Source of the DNA: Tupaia tana
Taxonomy: Eukaryota; Chordata; Mammalia; Scandentia; Tupaiidae
Length of the DNA: 64,000 nt
NCBI GenBank assembly: GCA_026018925.1
Contig: JAKSZU010000009.1
Location: forward strand, 32,162,583 to 32,226,582
Reading direction: 5' to 3'
How positions within the stretch are numbered: position 1 is the first letter of the stretch; each line of letters begins with the position of its first letter. The translations under genes were made by a program, and so were the position numbers. The notes under the pieces were generated by a model that made no database searches, was not told the DNA's origin, and saw only the letters and a list, made by a program, of their open reading frames with translations. This document shows positions 1 to 10,724 of the stretch, in pieces.

Positions 1-504
1 CAAATATACCCCACATATGTGACTTATATGCATGCCCTTGACTTAATTAGCACAAATCTTTGTCCTTATCAGCCCCATTTAAGGAATCACTGAATCTAAA
101 CACAAGATTAGATCCTTTTTCTAGAGAGAGATGATATCAAAGGAAAAAATTGAGATCAGTGGTTAGATTGGAAAGAAAGTATATGATTTTAAAATTAATG
201 ACTAAACAATGAATGGAAATACTGAAAAAGGAGAAATTAAAAGAAAAACTTAGAAATGAAAAAAGTAGGACTCATCCTATTCTAATGCTCAGCTAACATA
301 AGAAAGTAATTCTTACCTTAGTGCCTTCAGCAATGAGAACCAGTGAAGATACCTAGATGGCAGTTATGTTGCCTACTCACAAGATTTAGAGAAGGAATAA
401 AAGTTATCCATCAATATAAAGGTTAGGTTTTCAAAGTCTCAGAGGTTGGTACTGCATTTTCTGCTCTTCTCTGGCTATACTCTATTCCAAAACTGTCCCA
501 TTTA
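1..504. other. AT-rich unique sequence, no gene seen
   Basis: No recognisable repeat body, splice-like exon or conserved protein frame. The only open frame is a 61-residue antisense stretch (423-608) that runs into the neighbouring SINE and is compositionally random. Confidence 0.5.
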
Positions 505-735
505 GGGATTGTATGTAGCACAATAGTAAAGCATAATGTTCTGTAGGTTAACCCAAATAAGGAAGTTCTGGGTTCATGTCTGGAGACCTGCCTGAATGTG
601 CTAGGCACATTTTAGCCCATTATCTGGAGCTGGCTGAAAGAGGCAGTGGATTGCAGTGTCAAGATCACTTTGTGGATTCTTTCTCTATCTCTCTCACACA
701 CACAGAAAAAATAAAATTAATTTATTTTTAAAACT
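505..735 (+). mobile_element. SINE-B copy (old tRNA-like SINE)
   Basis: A head with 'CACAATAGTAAAGCA', a B-box-like 'GGTTCATGTCTGG' type stretch near 560-585, the body word 'GGAGACCTGCCTGAA', then 'GAGCTGGCTGAAAG', a CT/CA-rich stretch and an AATAAAATTAATT tail. The same body order recurs at 41297, 48070, 48795 and 61829, so it is a family. Strongly diverged, hence old. Confidence 0.7.
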
Positions 736-756
736 ACCTCCTCTAATCCCACAGCT

Positions 757-850
757 TTAAATACCATCAATACATCAATTATTCTCAAATTTATTTCTCC
801 AGCCCTGAGTTCCCCCAGATCTATATGCTCCACTGCCTAATTAATTGTAA
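757..850 (+). mobile_element. L2 LINE fragment
   Basis: The run 'TTTATTTCTCCAGCCCTGAG' followed by CCAGATCTATATGCTCCACTGCCT matches the well-known L2 ORF2 3' region that reads 'ATCTCCAGCCC..ACTCATATATCCAACTGCCT'. Short, diverged, no open frame. Confidence 0.6.
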
Positions 851-1110
851 TTCTCAGGGTAAACAATTTTTTAAAATAATGAAAATACACCAAAAAAAGG
901 AAATAAGAGCATTAAAATAGCGTAATAGGGAAAAATACAAAGAAGGCAAAATTGGAAGACTTGAGTAACAAAGATAATATAAGCAATATAGAAACAAATA
1001 GGAAGATGACAGATATACATATATCAACAACAATGAACATTTTAAATATAAGTGGGTTAAATTCACCAGATTGGCAGTGTGGTCTAAGAAAAAATTTTCA
1101 TCTATATACT

Positions 1111-1387
1111 GGGACAAGCAGATGGCATAATGGTTATGTTGCCGAACTCTCACATGTCCAACTGAGGTTCGAATCCCAGACCCAGAGGTTTGAAAATCAT
1201 ACCAGGCACATGTGCATGTGTGCCCAAAGTCCCCAGAGGAAAATGGAAGAGAAGGGATTGTGTTATGGCCATCCCCCAGGGGGGTGATTTCTCACTTTCT
1301 GTTTCTCTGACTCTCCAGCAAGCACAGCCATCCTATAGGAAAAATCTCTCTAAAAAAAAAGGAAGAAAAAAAAAAGAGAAAAAAAAC
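1111..1387 (+). mobile_element. SINE-A copy in L1M
   Basis: Starts GGGACAAGCAGATGGCATAATGG. B box GGTTCGAATCC near 1170, the palindromic CCCCCAGGGGGG near 1272, and an A-rich tail. TSDs are TTTTCATCTATATAC before and CTTTCACCTATATGC after. Frames of 111 and 87 residues across it are accidental. Confidence 0.9.
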
Positions 1388-2370
1388 TTTCACCTATATG
1401 CTATCTGCCAAAGACTAAGTTTAGATCCAAACACCCAGATAAGTTGGCAGTAAATGGAAGAACAAAAGTGTAATGCATACGAACAGTAAACAAAACAAAG
1501 GTTAAGTGGCAACACTAATAAAATAGGCTTTGAGTCAATAATTATTATAAGAGACAGAAAAGGACAATGTGTGTTGATAAAAGAGTCAATTCATCAAGAA
1601 GATATAATAATTATAAACATATACGCACAAAAATCCCCAAAATACATGAAGCAATTATTGACAGAATTGAAAAGAGAAATAGTTTTACAACAATACTTGG
1701 AGACTTCAATACCCCATTTTAAAAAATGGATACAATGCCTAGAAAGAAGATTAACAAGGAAATAGAGCAGTTAACACTATAAACCAATAATACCCAAGAG
1801 ACACACAGGACATTCTACTCAATAATAACGGAATACATATTCTTCATAAATGCATTTGGAATATTCTTTAAGACTAACCACATGTTATATTAAAAAACAA
1901 ATCTAAATAAATTGTAAAAGATACAAGATAAATAAATACATAAATTATATGAATTATCTAGTCTGACCATGGGTTAACACTAGAAATCAATAGCAGAAGG
2001 AAACCTGGAAAATTCATAAATGCATGGAGATTAAACAACACACCCTGAAATAATCAATGAGTGTAAGAAGAAATCACAAGAGAAATCAGAAAACGTTTTG
2101 ATAACAATTAAAATGAAAACACAGCATACCAAAAAAAGAAAGCAAAGGTAGTCCTATTTATACCTCTAAATGTTTATAATAAAACAGGAACTATGTCTCA
2201 AAATCAAAAACCTAACTTATTCCTTAAAAAACTAGAAAAAGAAAAGTAAACTAAACCCAAAGCTAGCAGAAGAATATAAAAGATAGAGCAGAGATAATGA
2301 AACAGAGAATAAACAACAAAGGAAAGTTCATAAAACCAAAAGTTGGTTCATTGAAAAGACTGACAAAATT

Positions 2371-3013
2371 AAGAATTCTTTGTCAGAGTTTTCCAGAGAA
2401 ACAGAAGAAACAAAATAAATAAATAATTGTATACAGAAGAGACTCACTGTAGGAATTATCTCACGTGATCACAATGTGGAGAAGTTCCACAATAGGCTGT
2501 CTGTAAGCTGAAAAAAAAAATCTGAAAGACTCAGTAGCAGGAAAACTGGTGTAATTCCAGTCCAAGACCTGAAGGGAGCCCTCAGAAGGCTGCAGGCCGA
2601 AATGCCTTCCAGCAGTCACTGATATGAGTCCAGATTCTAAAGGTTAAAGAACTTGGAGTCTAGCTGGCTAGAGGGATCCAGGGACCTGAGGTCAGCAGAA
2701 ATAAATGCAGCCGAGGGCCAGGGATAGAGCAGGCAATGTGTAGGAACAGAACACACAGCATGCTCTAGAAGGAAGGGGTGAGAGAGACAAAGAGAAGGGG
2801 AGAAGAAACAAAACCCCACTTGTTCATGGGTTCCACACTCCCAGCTAACTGGATGTTGCCTCCCTACATTGAAGGTGGGTCTTCCCCTCTCAGTCCACTA
2901 ACTCAAACGCCAGTGTTTTCAGAAAACACTCTCACAGATACACTTAGATACAATGTCTCACAAACCTAGTCATCTCTCAGTCCAGTCCAGTTGATACCCA
3001 AAATTAACCATTA
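2371..3013 (-). mobile_element. MLT2-type ERVL LTR (solo)
   Basis: Read on the minus strand it has the MLT2 landmarks: a start near 'GGTTAATTTTGGGTATCAA', an internal 'CACCTTCAATGTAGGGAGGC' type stretch, the segment ending 'TCCACATTGTGATCACGTGAG', and a 3' end 'CTGTTTCTCTGGAAAACTCT'. It interrupts the L1M exactly between 'ACTGACAAAA' and 'CCTTTACCTAGATTAAG'. Old placental ERVL relic with no internal genes. The family name is from memory of the consensus, not a search. Confidence 0.7.
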
Positions 3014-3314
3014 TACCTTTACCTAGATTAAGGGAAACAAAGAGGAGATCCAAATAACTAAAACCAGAAATGCAAGGAATGACATCACTCCAAACCTTAC
3101 AGAAACAAACAAACAAAAAAAGGATTACAAATGAATATTATGAACAATTTTCTGCCTATAAATTAACAACTACTAAATTAACTCAAGATGAAACAGAAAA
3201 CCTAAATAGACTTTTAATAGAAAGGTGAATGAACCATTCTGAAAAACCTCTCGATGAAGAAAAACCTAGGTCCAGATAACTTCATTGGTAAATTTATCAA
3301 GCATTTAAATAACA

Positions 3315-3576
3315 GTTAAGTTGGGGCAGCTCCATGATGCAGTGGTAATGTGCTGCTCAAGAGAAGCCAGATCCCATGTTAACTGCAGTTTGATCCTCTG
3401 GCAGAGTCCACCTAAAATATTCCAGACACATGCATGAGTATCCAGATCTGATGGCTGGAGGACTGGTGGGAGGAGATCATGGTGTGGCCAGACCTCGTAG
3501 AGGGTCATCTATCTCTCTCTCACTCTCTCTCATGTATACATATGTATTCTATCATGAATTTAAAAATATTTTTTTT
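3315..3576 (+). mobile_element. SINE-C copy (old tRNA-like SINE)
   Basis: Head GGGGCAGCTCCATGATGCAG with 'GTGGTAATGTGCTGCTC', a degraded B box 'AGTTTGATCCTCTGG', the body 'GGTGTGGCCAGACC', then a CT-rich stretch and an A/T tail. Shares head and body order with minus-strand copies at 44030, 54828 and 61446. Its tail supplies the target site of the full-length L1 that follows. Confidence 0.6.
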
Positions 3577-3592
3577 AAGAATTAACAATATA

Positions 3593-4080
3593 ACCTAGGA
3601 CAGAATCTTTCTGGGTATCTCCATCGCTGCCTCTGCTGCCCTTTCTGGGTTTAGCTTCACAGCTGTGAAGCCCTGCCAGCCAGGGCTTCCCCTCTTCCAG
3701 ACCCAAGTGCTTGTCAGGAAGACAAAGTCTCTCTCTCCCTCTTGTTCTCTTCTGTCCCTTCTTAGTTTTTCCTCTTTTAAAAAACAGTTTTCTGTCCCCT
3801 TGTGCTTTTGTGTTGCTAATTTGCCTCTTCTTCCCTCACCTAGGACAGAATACTTGGATCTCTATCTCTGCTGCCCATTTCACTCAGTGCAGTTTTCCAT
3901 TTTTAACTCAATTTTATTTTCTGCTTTTTTCTCCTCTTTTTGTTCCAGTTCTTTCCTTCTTTTGCCTTTGCTTTTTCTTCCTATTTCTGTTTCCTACTTT
4001 ATTTTTCTTTTACCTTACTTTCTTACTTGACTGTTCACCACTTACCCGCCATCTAGAGAAGTCCAGGTGAATAGTAGCTA
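3593..4080 (+). promoter_or_regulatory. L1-A 5' UTR with two tandem monomers
   Basis: ACCTAGGACAGAAT followed by a CTGCCTCTGCTGCCC-type segment occurs at 3593 and again at 3838, a 245-bp period; the second unit is shorter. L1 5' UTRs carry the Pol II promoter, and monomeric promoters are known from some mammalian L1s, so promoter function is inferred from position. The T/C-rich frames here (119-121 residues) are low-complexity artefacts. Confidence 0.65.
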
Positions 4081-4429
4081 AACATGTGGATATTGTGAGA
4101 TTTAGAGAATTCTTTGCCCCTGCCTGTACTGGTTGCAAAAAGAGTGAAACACCCCTTAATAAATCCAGTTTCAAATCTCCTCCTGTGATTACCACACTGG
4201 AGGACACAGTAGAAGGGAGAAAGTAGCACCAAATTATTTCATAGCAAAGGGAAACACACACGCTCACAGTTACAGAATCCTTCTCCAACAAATTAGCCAA
4301 CAGTGAATACATTACCAAATGACTAAAAATCAGAGAAGAGCCTCAAGGATGAGAATCAAGTACTACATCTCCAGCAAGGAAACACTATAATTTGTCTCCA
4401 AGTAGGGAAAATTTAGAGGATATACTAAA

Positions 4430-5265
4430 ATGTCAGAAAAAGAATTCAGAATATTTATGGCAACAAAACTCTATGAAAAGCAAGAGAAAAGAGACATTGA
4501 GCTTCAAGAGATGAGGAAGTCCTTCCACAATATGAAAGAATTGGACACCATAAAAAATAATAAAATGGAACTGCTATATATGAAGGCTATCATGTCTAAA
4601 AACTCCGTTGAAAGTATTAAAATCAGGTTAGCCTATGCAGAAGATCAAATCTTGAAAGTGGAAGACAAAACCTCCAACCTAGAAAAAATTAACAAAAATA
4701 CTGAGAAAATAACCAAGAAAAATGAGGATAATATGCAAGGAATACTAGATACCATGAAACACCCAAACATCTGAATAATTGGTATCACAGAAGGTAAAGA
4801 AGCTAACAAAGGCATCAATAATCTGTTCCATGAAATCCTGGAAGAAAACTTTCCAAGTCTAGAGAAGCACTAAAACATTCAGACCCAAAAAATATAAAGA
4901 ACCCCAAATAGAATAAATCCAAGAAGATCTTCTCCACAGCACATCATTGCCAGATGGGCCAAAACTACAGACAAAGACAAGATACTAAGACTGGCAAGAG
5001 AGAAACATCAAGTCACTTACAAAGGCTATCCCAACAGGCTAATACCTACCTCTCATCATATACAATGCAAGCAAGGAAGGAATAGGGAAATTACATTCAA
5101 AGTGTTAAATGAAAAACAATTTCAACCAAGAATACTATACCCAGCAATATTATCCTTCATATGGGAAAAAAATACAAAAACATTAAACAAAACCTGAAAG
5201 AATTTACCAATTCCAGACTAGCTCTTCAAGAAATTCTTGAGGAGTACTATACCAAGAAAACTAAA
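4430..5265 (+). pseudogene. L1 ORF1 protein (RNA chaperone), degraded
   Basis: The open stretch 4430-4774 encodes a Lys/Glu-rich coiled-coil piece (MSEKEFRIFMATKLYEKQEK and onwards), typical of the ORF1p trimerisation rod. After stops, 4780-5265 gives the remains of the RRM and C-terminal domain, with words equivalent to 'FQPRILYPAILSF' and 'RLALQEILEEYY'. ORF1p normally coats L1 RNA in cytoplasmic particles. The frame is broken by several stops and indels. The exact start is not clear; homologous residues may begin up to 100 bp upstream. Confidence 0.8.
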
Positions 5266-5285
5266 GACAAACAGAAAGCAATAAG

Positions 5286-5362
5286 AGAACAAAAAAAAAC
5301 AAAAAAAAAAAAAAAAGAAAAGAAAGAAAGAAAAGAAAAGAAAAGAAAAAAGAAAGAAACCC
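5286..5362 (+). repeat. A-rich/GAAA microsatellite at ORF1-ORF2 junction
   Basis: A run of A with AAAAG and GAAA units replaces the normal inter-ORF spacer and the first part of ORF2. Sequence resumes at 'CATCTGCTGCATACAAGAAA', deep inside the endonuclease coding region. Confidence 0.8.
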
Positions 5363-5562
5363 TTCATCTGCTGCATACAAGAAACCCACCTAATGGATAA
5401 AGACATACATAGATTAATAGTGAAGGGCTGGAAAAAGGTATTCCATGCAAATGGATACCAAAAATGATCAGGAGTCGCAATACTGATTTTGGACAAAATA
5501 GACTTTAAGATGAAAACTGTAAGGAGAGAAAAAAAATAGGCATTATATAATAGTAAAAGGGA

Positions 5563-5820
5563 GGGACCAGCAGTTAGCATAATGGCTATGTCGCTGGACT
5601 CCCACGTAGTTGACTGCAGTTCGAGTCCCGGACCCGGTGGCTTAAAACTCACGCCGGGCGCATGTGCGTGCATGCCCAGGATCCCGAGAGGAGAATGGAG
5701 GAGAAGGGAATATGGCACGGCCATCCCCCCTGGGGGGTGATTTCTCACTTTCTGTCTCTCTGTCTCTCTCTGTCTGGCGAGAGCACATGCCCTACAGTGA
5801 AAACCTCTCCAAAAAAAAAA
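5563..5820 (+). mobile_element. SINE-A copy in L1-A, GAG subfamily
   Basis: Near-consensus, with B box AGTTCGAGTCC. Exact 12-bp TSD TAGTAAAAGGGA at 5551-5562 and 5821-5832. Young relative to its L1 host. Confidence 0.95.
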
Positions 5821-5860
5821 TAGTAAAAGGGATAATTCACCAAGAAGATATAACGCTTAT

Positions 5861-6120
5861 GGGACCAGCAGTTAGCGTAATGGCTATGTCACTGAACTCC
5901 CATGTAGCCGACTGCGGTTCGAGTCCCAGACCCAGTGGCTTAAACTCACACCAGGCACGTGTGCGTGCATGCCCAAGATCCCGAGAGGAGAATGGAGGAG
6001 AAGGGATTGCGGCATGGCCATCTTCCCTGGGGGGGGTGTTTCTCACTTTCTATCTCTCTGTCTCTCTCTGTCTTTCTGGTGAGCACAAGTGCCCTACAGC
6101 AAAAAACCTCTCAAAAAAAA
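5861..6120 (+). mobile_element. SINE-A copy in L1-A, GAG subfamily
   Basis: TSD AGATATAACGCTTAT at 5846-5860 and AGATATACGCTTAT at 6121-6134. B box GGTTCGAGTCC. It landed 28 bp after the preceding SINE's second TSD. Confidence 0.95.
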
Positions 6121-8328
6121 AGATATACGCTTATAAATATTTATGCACCCAACTCTGGGGCACCCAAATATGTAAAAGAAAGACTGCCAAATATAAACAG
6201 AGAGATAGACTGTAACACACTAATGGGTGGAGATCTCAACACCCTGTTATCTCCTTTAGACAGATCAACGAAACAAAAAATAAGCAAAGAGATTCAGGAC
6301 CTAAATGATACCATAAATCAGATGGACTTGACAGACATCCATAGAACTTTCCACCCCAAAAACACAAAATACACATTTTTCTCAGCCCCTCATGGTACCT
6401 TCTCAAAGGCTGACCACATGATAGGGCACAAAACCAGCCTTTACAGATTCGAAGGCATAGAAACTGTATCCAGCAACTTCTCCAACCATGATGGAATTAA
6501 ACTTGATATTAATCTCAGGAAAAACCCTCAAAAATACCCAAATATATGGAAATTAAATAACCTACCTCTGAATGACTTTATGACTACTGAAGAGATTAAG
6601 ACTGAAAACAAAAGATGTATGGAAACAAATTATAATGAGTGCATGAGCTTCCATAATCAATGAGACACTGCAAAAGCAGTCATAAGAGGGAAGTTCATAG
6701 AAATTAGTGTGCATAAGAAAAAGATGTAAAGGTGACAAAAGGACAACCTAACATCATGCCTCAGGGAATTGGAAAAACAAAAAAAAATCCAAAAATAATG
6801 TGAAAAGAAAAGAAATAATAAAGATTTGAGAAGAAATAAATGAAATAGAAAATAAATTAACTATACAGAAAATAAATTAAAGCAAAAGCTGGTTCTTTGA
6901 AAATATAAACAATATTGACACACCATTAGCTAGACTAATTAAAAACAAGAGAGAAAGGAACCAGATAAATCAAATTTGCAATGAATCAGGAAACATTACA
7001 ACAGACATAATAGAAGTACAAAACATCATTAGAGGATACTATAAGCAACTATTTTTAAAAAAAAAAAGAATGCCTGGATGAGATGGACAAATTCCTGGAC
7101 ATATATACTATGCCAAGGTTGACCTCAGGAGAAGAAAGTATAGACCTGTATGTAACAAGCAATTAAAATGAATCAGTAATAAATAACCTCCCAACAAAGA
7201 AAGTTTAGGTCTCGATGATTCACTGCTGAATTTTACAAAACTTTTAAAGAAGAGGTAACCCCCATTCTACTCAAACTGTTTATAGAAATCCAAAAGGAAG
7301 AAATCCTTCCAAATTCATTCTATGAAGCTTCCATCACACTCATTCCTAAAACAGATAAGGACATCGCCAAAAAAGAAACACTGCAGACCTGTATCTATGA
7401 TGATTATAGATGCAAAAATTCTTAACAAGATACTTGCTAACCATATTCAACAGCATATAAAAAAGATTATTCATCACGACCTGGCAGGCTTTATTCCAGC
7501 GATGCAAGGGTGGTTCAACATATGCAAAACATAAATGTAATACCCCATATTAAGATAAAAACCATATGATCATTTCAAATGATGCAGAAAAAGCATTTGA
7601 CAAAATACAACATTCCTTCATGATTAAGACTCTCAGTAAAATCAGCATATAATGATCGTTTCTCAGCATAATAAAAGCCATCTATGAAAAACCTATAGCT
7701 AACATTATACTGAATGGGGAAAAGCTAAAAGCTTTTCCACTAAAACCTGGCACAAGACAAGGTTGTTCACTCTCTCCACTCCTATTCAGTATAGTACTGG
7801 AAGGCCTAGCCCATGCGATCATATAAGAGAATGAAGTGAAAGTCATTCCAATAGGGGAAAAAGAGTTTAAATTGTCTCTATTTGCAGAAGACATAATTGT
7901 ATACATAGAAGATCCAATAGTGTCCATGAAAAATCTTCTCAAAGTAATAAATGCATACAGTAAAGTGGCAGGATACAAAATTAATTTACAATAATCTATA
8001 GCATTTATATATACAAACAACAAGTATACAGAGACAGAACCGAAGAAAGTAATCCCATTTACAATAGCCACAAAAAGTATAAGCTACCTAGGAATAAAAC
8101 TAACCAAGGAAGTCAAGGACCTCTACCAGGAGAACTATGAAAATCTTTTAAAAGAAATTGAAAATGGCACAAAAAAAGTGGGAGGACATCCCATGTTCCT
8201 GGATTGGAAGAATTAATATCATCAAAATGGCAATCCTACCCAAATTAATCTACATATTTAATACAATCCCTATAAAATTACAAGACATTCTTCACAGATT
8301 TAGAAAGGGGAATCATAGAATTTGTCTG

Positions 8329-8370
8329 AAATCATAAAAGACCCTTACTACACAGGGTCTTTTATGATTT
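8329..8370. repeat. Perfect 16-bp hairpin inside L1-A ORF2
   Basis: AAATCATAAAAGACCC (8329-8344) and its exact reverse complement (8355-8370) flank a 10-nt loop. The equivalent stretch of L1-B near 19150-19200 has no such inverted copy, so it is a secondary change in this element. Confidence 0.9.
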
Positions 8371-9051
8371 TTGTGACCCTGCACAAAAAAAAATGGAGTG
8401 AGTGGCATCTCACTTCCTGCCCAAAATATATTACAAAGCTGTGATAATCAAAACAATATGGTATTGGCACAAAAACAGACATAAGGACGAATGGAACAGA
8501 GTAGAGACCCCAGAAATTAACTTCAAAACATATAGTCAACTGAACTTTGACAAAGGGAACCAGTCAATGCAATGGAAAAAAAGAAAACCTCTTTAGCAAA
8601 TGGTGCTGGGAAACCTGGGTATCCACCTGCAGGTAGATGAATCTGAACCACCATCTCTCACCATTAACAAAAATAAACTCAAAATAGATCAAAGATCTAA
8701 ACCTAAGACTGCAAACTATAAAACTACTAGTAAAAACACTAGGGAAGCTCTGGGAGACATTGGGGTAAGCAAAGACTTCTTAAGTAAGACCACCAAAGCA
8801 CAGGCAATAATCCCTAAAATAGACAGGTGGGATTACATCAGAGTAAGAAGGAAATTTTTGAACAGCAAAGGACACAGTAATTAGTGTGAATCAACAAACC
8901 TTGGAATGGGAGAAAATTTTTGTAAACTATGCCTCCGATAAGGGACTGATAACCAGAATACACAGGGAATTCGAGTGGCTGCCTGGAAGAAAATGATTAA
9001 TCCAGTTAAAAGATGTGAAATAAGCTGAATAAACAGCTCTCTGAGGAAGAC

Positions 9052-9206
9052 ATATGTTAAGTGAAGACATACAATGTTTCTGTTTCATAGCCTGACCTGC
9101 TTCACTCAACAATAAATCTTCCATGTTCGTCCTCTTTCTATCAAATGCCAGGATCTTGTTTTTTTATGGCTGAATAGTATTCCATGGAGTATATGTGCCA
9201 CTCTTT
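9052..9206 (-). repeat. Inverted self-duplication of L1-A 3' ORF2 segment
   Basis: The reverse complement of 9052-9206 matches 9872-10026 of the same element over ~155 bp with only two differences that I can count. It sits between L1 sequence normally adjacent ('GGAAGACATA' and 'GCATATGAAAAAATGCTCAA'), so it is an insertion that splits ORF2. Confidence 0.92.
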
Positions 9207-9314
9207 TCATATGCCAAAAGGCATATGAAAAAATGCTCAACATACCTCATCATAAGGGAGATGCAGACCCAAACTACTATGAGATACCACCTAATCCCAG
9301 TCTGAATGACAAAG

Positions 9315-9590
9315 GAGAAAGAAAGAAAGAAAGAAAGGAAGAAAGAAAGAAAGGAAGGAAGGAAGGAAGGAAGGAAGGAAGGAAGGAAGGAAGGAAGAAA
9401 GAAAGAAAAAGAGAAAGAGAAAGAGAAAGAGAAAGAGAAAGAGAAAGAGAAAGAAAAAGAAAAAGAAAAAGAAAAAGAAAAAGAAAAAGAAAAAGAAAAA
9501 GAAAAAGAAAAAGAAAAAGAAAAAGAAAGAGAGGGGGGAGGGAGAGAGAGAGGAAGAAAGAGAAGAAAGAAAAAAAGAAAGAAAGAAATG
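9315..9590 (+). repeat. 275-bp polypurine microsatellite block
   Basis: Successive GAAA, GGAA, GAAAGA and AAAAGA arrays on one strand lie at the point where L1 normally has a short A-rich stretch after 'CAGTCTGAATGAC'. It yields long spurious frames (up to 199 residues) of Lys/Glu/Arg or Phe/Leu/Ser repeats. Confidence 0.95.
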
Positions 9591-10407
9591 ATAAGTGCTG
9601 GCAGAGATGTGGAGAAAGTGGAACTCTCCTACCCTGCTGGTGGGAATGTAAATTGGTCCAGCCACTGTGGAGAACAATATGGAGGTTCCTCAAAGATCTT
9701 CAGATAGAATTACCATATGATCCAGCAATTCCACTCCTGGGTATCTCCCCAAATGACAGGAAACCGCTCAGTCGAAAAAGCTCTTGTACAACTATATTTA
9801 TTGCAGCATTATTCACGATTGCTAAGACATAGAACCAATCCAAATGTCCACAAATAGATGAATGGATTGAAAAAGAGTGGCACATATACTCCATGGAATA
9901 CTATTCAGCCATAAAAAAACAAGATCCTGGCATTTGATAGAAAGAGAACAAACATGGAAGATTTATTGTTGAGTGAAGCAGGTCAGGCTATGAAACAGAA
10001 ACATTGTATGTCTTCACTTAACATATACCAACTCTCTACACTCTATGGTACAGTCTGAAATACTGGAGGACATAAAAGCACTGAAAATTGTTATGTACAC
10101 TGGGGACAAAGTGGAAGGAGAGTGGGAGAGGATAAGAGTGCAGGAAGGAAAATTTGGGAAAAAAATGGATAAGTAAGACATTTGTGGGACATAGATAGGG
10201 TTTGCTGCCTGTTGATGATGTCATATATAGTATTCTCAATACACTTGCTGTGTGGCATATATCATGTTGGGCAAAATCTCTTTACAATCTAAATTATGTA
10301 TAATGATTCAATGTATAAATAATAATAATAATAATAATAATATAAATAAATAATATAAAAAAGAAAAATAACCAAAATAATAATAATAACAAAGAATTAA
10401 CAGTATA

Positions 10408-10724
10408 AGTATCCACCTTACTTTTGTGTTACTGATCTTTCAGCTATAAAAATGCACAAAGTTCTTCCCTGTCATGCACTCCAATTCCTAGAATCCCCTT
10501 CTCTCAGCTCTTTAAATATCTACTTTACCTCTTATACCTTATTTGAATAGTTTATATATTATTCTAATCCTCAAATCTCAGTTTAATTGTTTTGCTTTCA
10601 TAAAGAATTCCCAAATCACACTATCTAACAGGTATTCTAATTTTTTACATTTGTTTATTTTAAGTAGATATTTTAGCAAACTAACACACACTTCTCTGGT
10701 CTGTTCGATCTCTCCTGGCTCCGT
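10408..10724. other. Unique sequence, no gene seen
   Basis: T-rich DNA without a repeat I can name. No convincing protein frame. Confidence 0.4.

Larger units (their letters stand above)
930..3316 (+). mobile_element. Old L1 (L1M-type) ORF2 fragment, three pieces
   Basis: The pieces 930-1110, 1388-2370 and 3014-3316 read continuously as the endonuclease-to-early-RT part of L1 ORF2 once the SINE-A (1111-1387) and the LTR (2371-3013) are removed. Recognisable words include 'TTCATCAAGAAGATATAA', 'GGAGACTTCAATACCCCA' and 'GGTCCAGATAACTTCATTGG'. The 64-residue frame at 1571-1765 is the endonuclease segment containing INIYAQKSP. Many stops and indels; a dead fossil that hosts the younger insertions. 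Confidence 0.85.
5363..10065 (+). pseudogene. L1 ORF2 (endonuclease/reverse transcriptase), degraded
   Basis: Endonuclease remains lie at 5363-6660, split by two SINEs. Visible are INIYAPNSGAPKY (6130s), the GGDLNT catalytic loop near 6225 (GDFNT in functional copies) and SNHDGIKLDI near 6481, the C-terminal Asp-His region. RT motifs follow at 7400-8000, including '[13 protein letters not shown]'-type coding near 7580 and the catalytic box at 7881-7892, which reads F-A-E-D instead of F-A-D-D. The C-terminal region runs to about 10065, where 'ETLYVFT'-type coding ends. Stops, frameshifts, a missing N-terminus and the inverted insertion at 9052-9206 inactivate it. The functional protein nicks target DNA and primes cDNA synthesis in the nucleus. 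Confidence 0.88.
3593..10391 (+). mobile_element. Full-length L1 retrotransposon (L1-A), inactive
   Basis: Bounded by a 16-bp TSD with one mismatch: AAGAATTAACAATATA at 3577-3592 and AAGAATTAACAGTATA at 10392-10407. In order: pyrimidine-rich 5' UTR with two related monomers, degraded ORF1, an A-rich junction, ORF2 with endonuclease, RT and C-terminal regions, a 3' UTR and an (AAT)n-type tail. Without its two SINE-A passengers it is about 6.25 kb, the usual length for a full mammalian L1. Frameshifts, stops, an RT catalytic substitution (FADD read as FAED) and internal rearrangements make it incapable of autonomous movement. Confidence 0.92.

Noticed and set aside
3665..4070. Two 119-121-residue plus-strand frames
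   Set aside because: Pyrimidine-rich L1 5' UTR translated in two frames; no domain, and it lies upstream of ORF1.
5218..5748. 176-residue minus-strand frame
   Set aside because: Runs across a SINE-A and an A-rich tract antisense to L1; the Phe/Leu run comes from the A-rich tract.
9233..9832. Long frames of 128-199 residues (Lys/Arg/Glu repeats on plus, Phe/Leu/Ser on minus)
   Set aside because: They are translations of the polypurine microsatellite fused to L1 ORF2 ends, on both strands and several frames at once.
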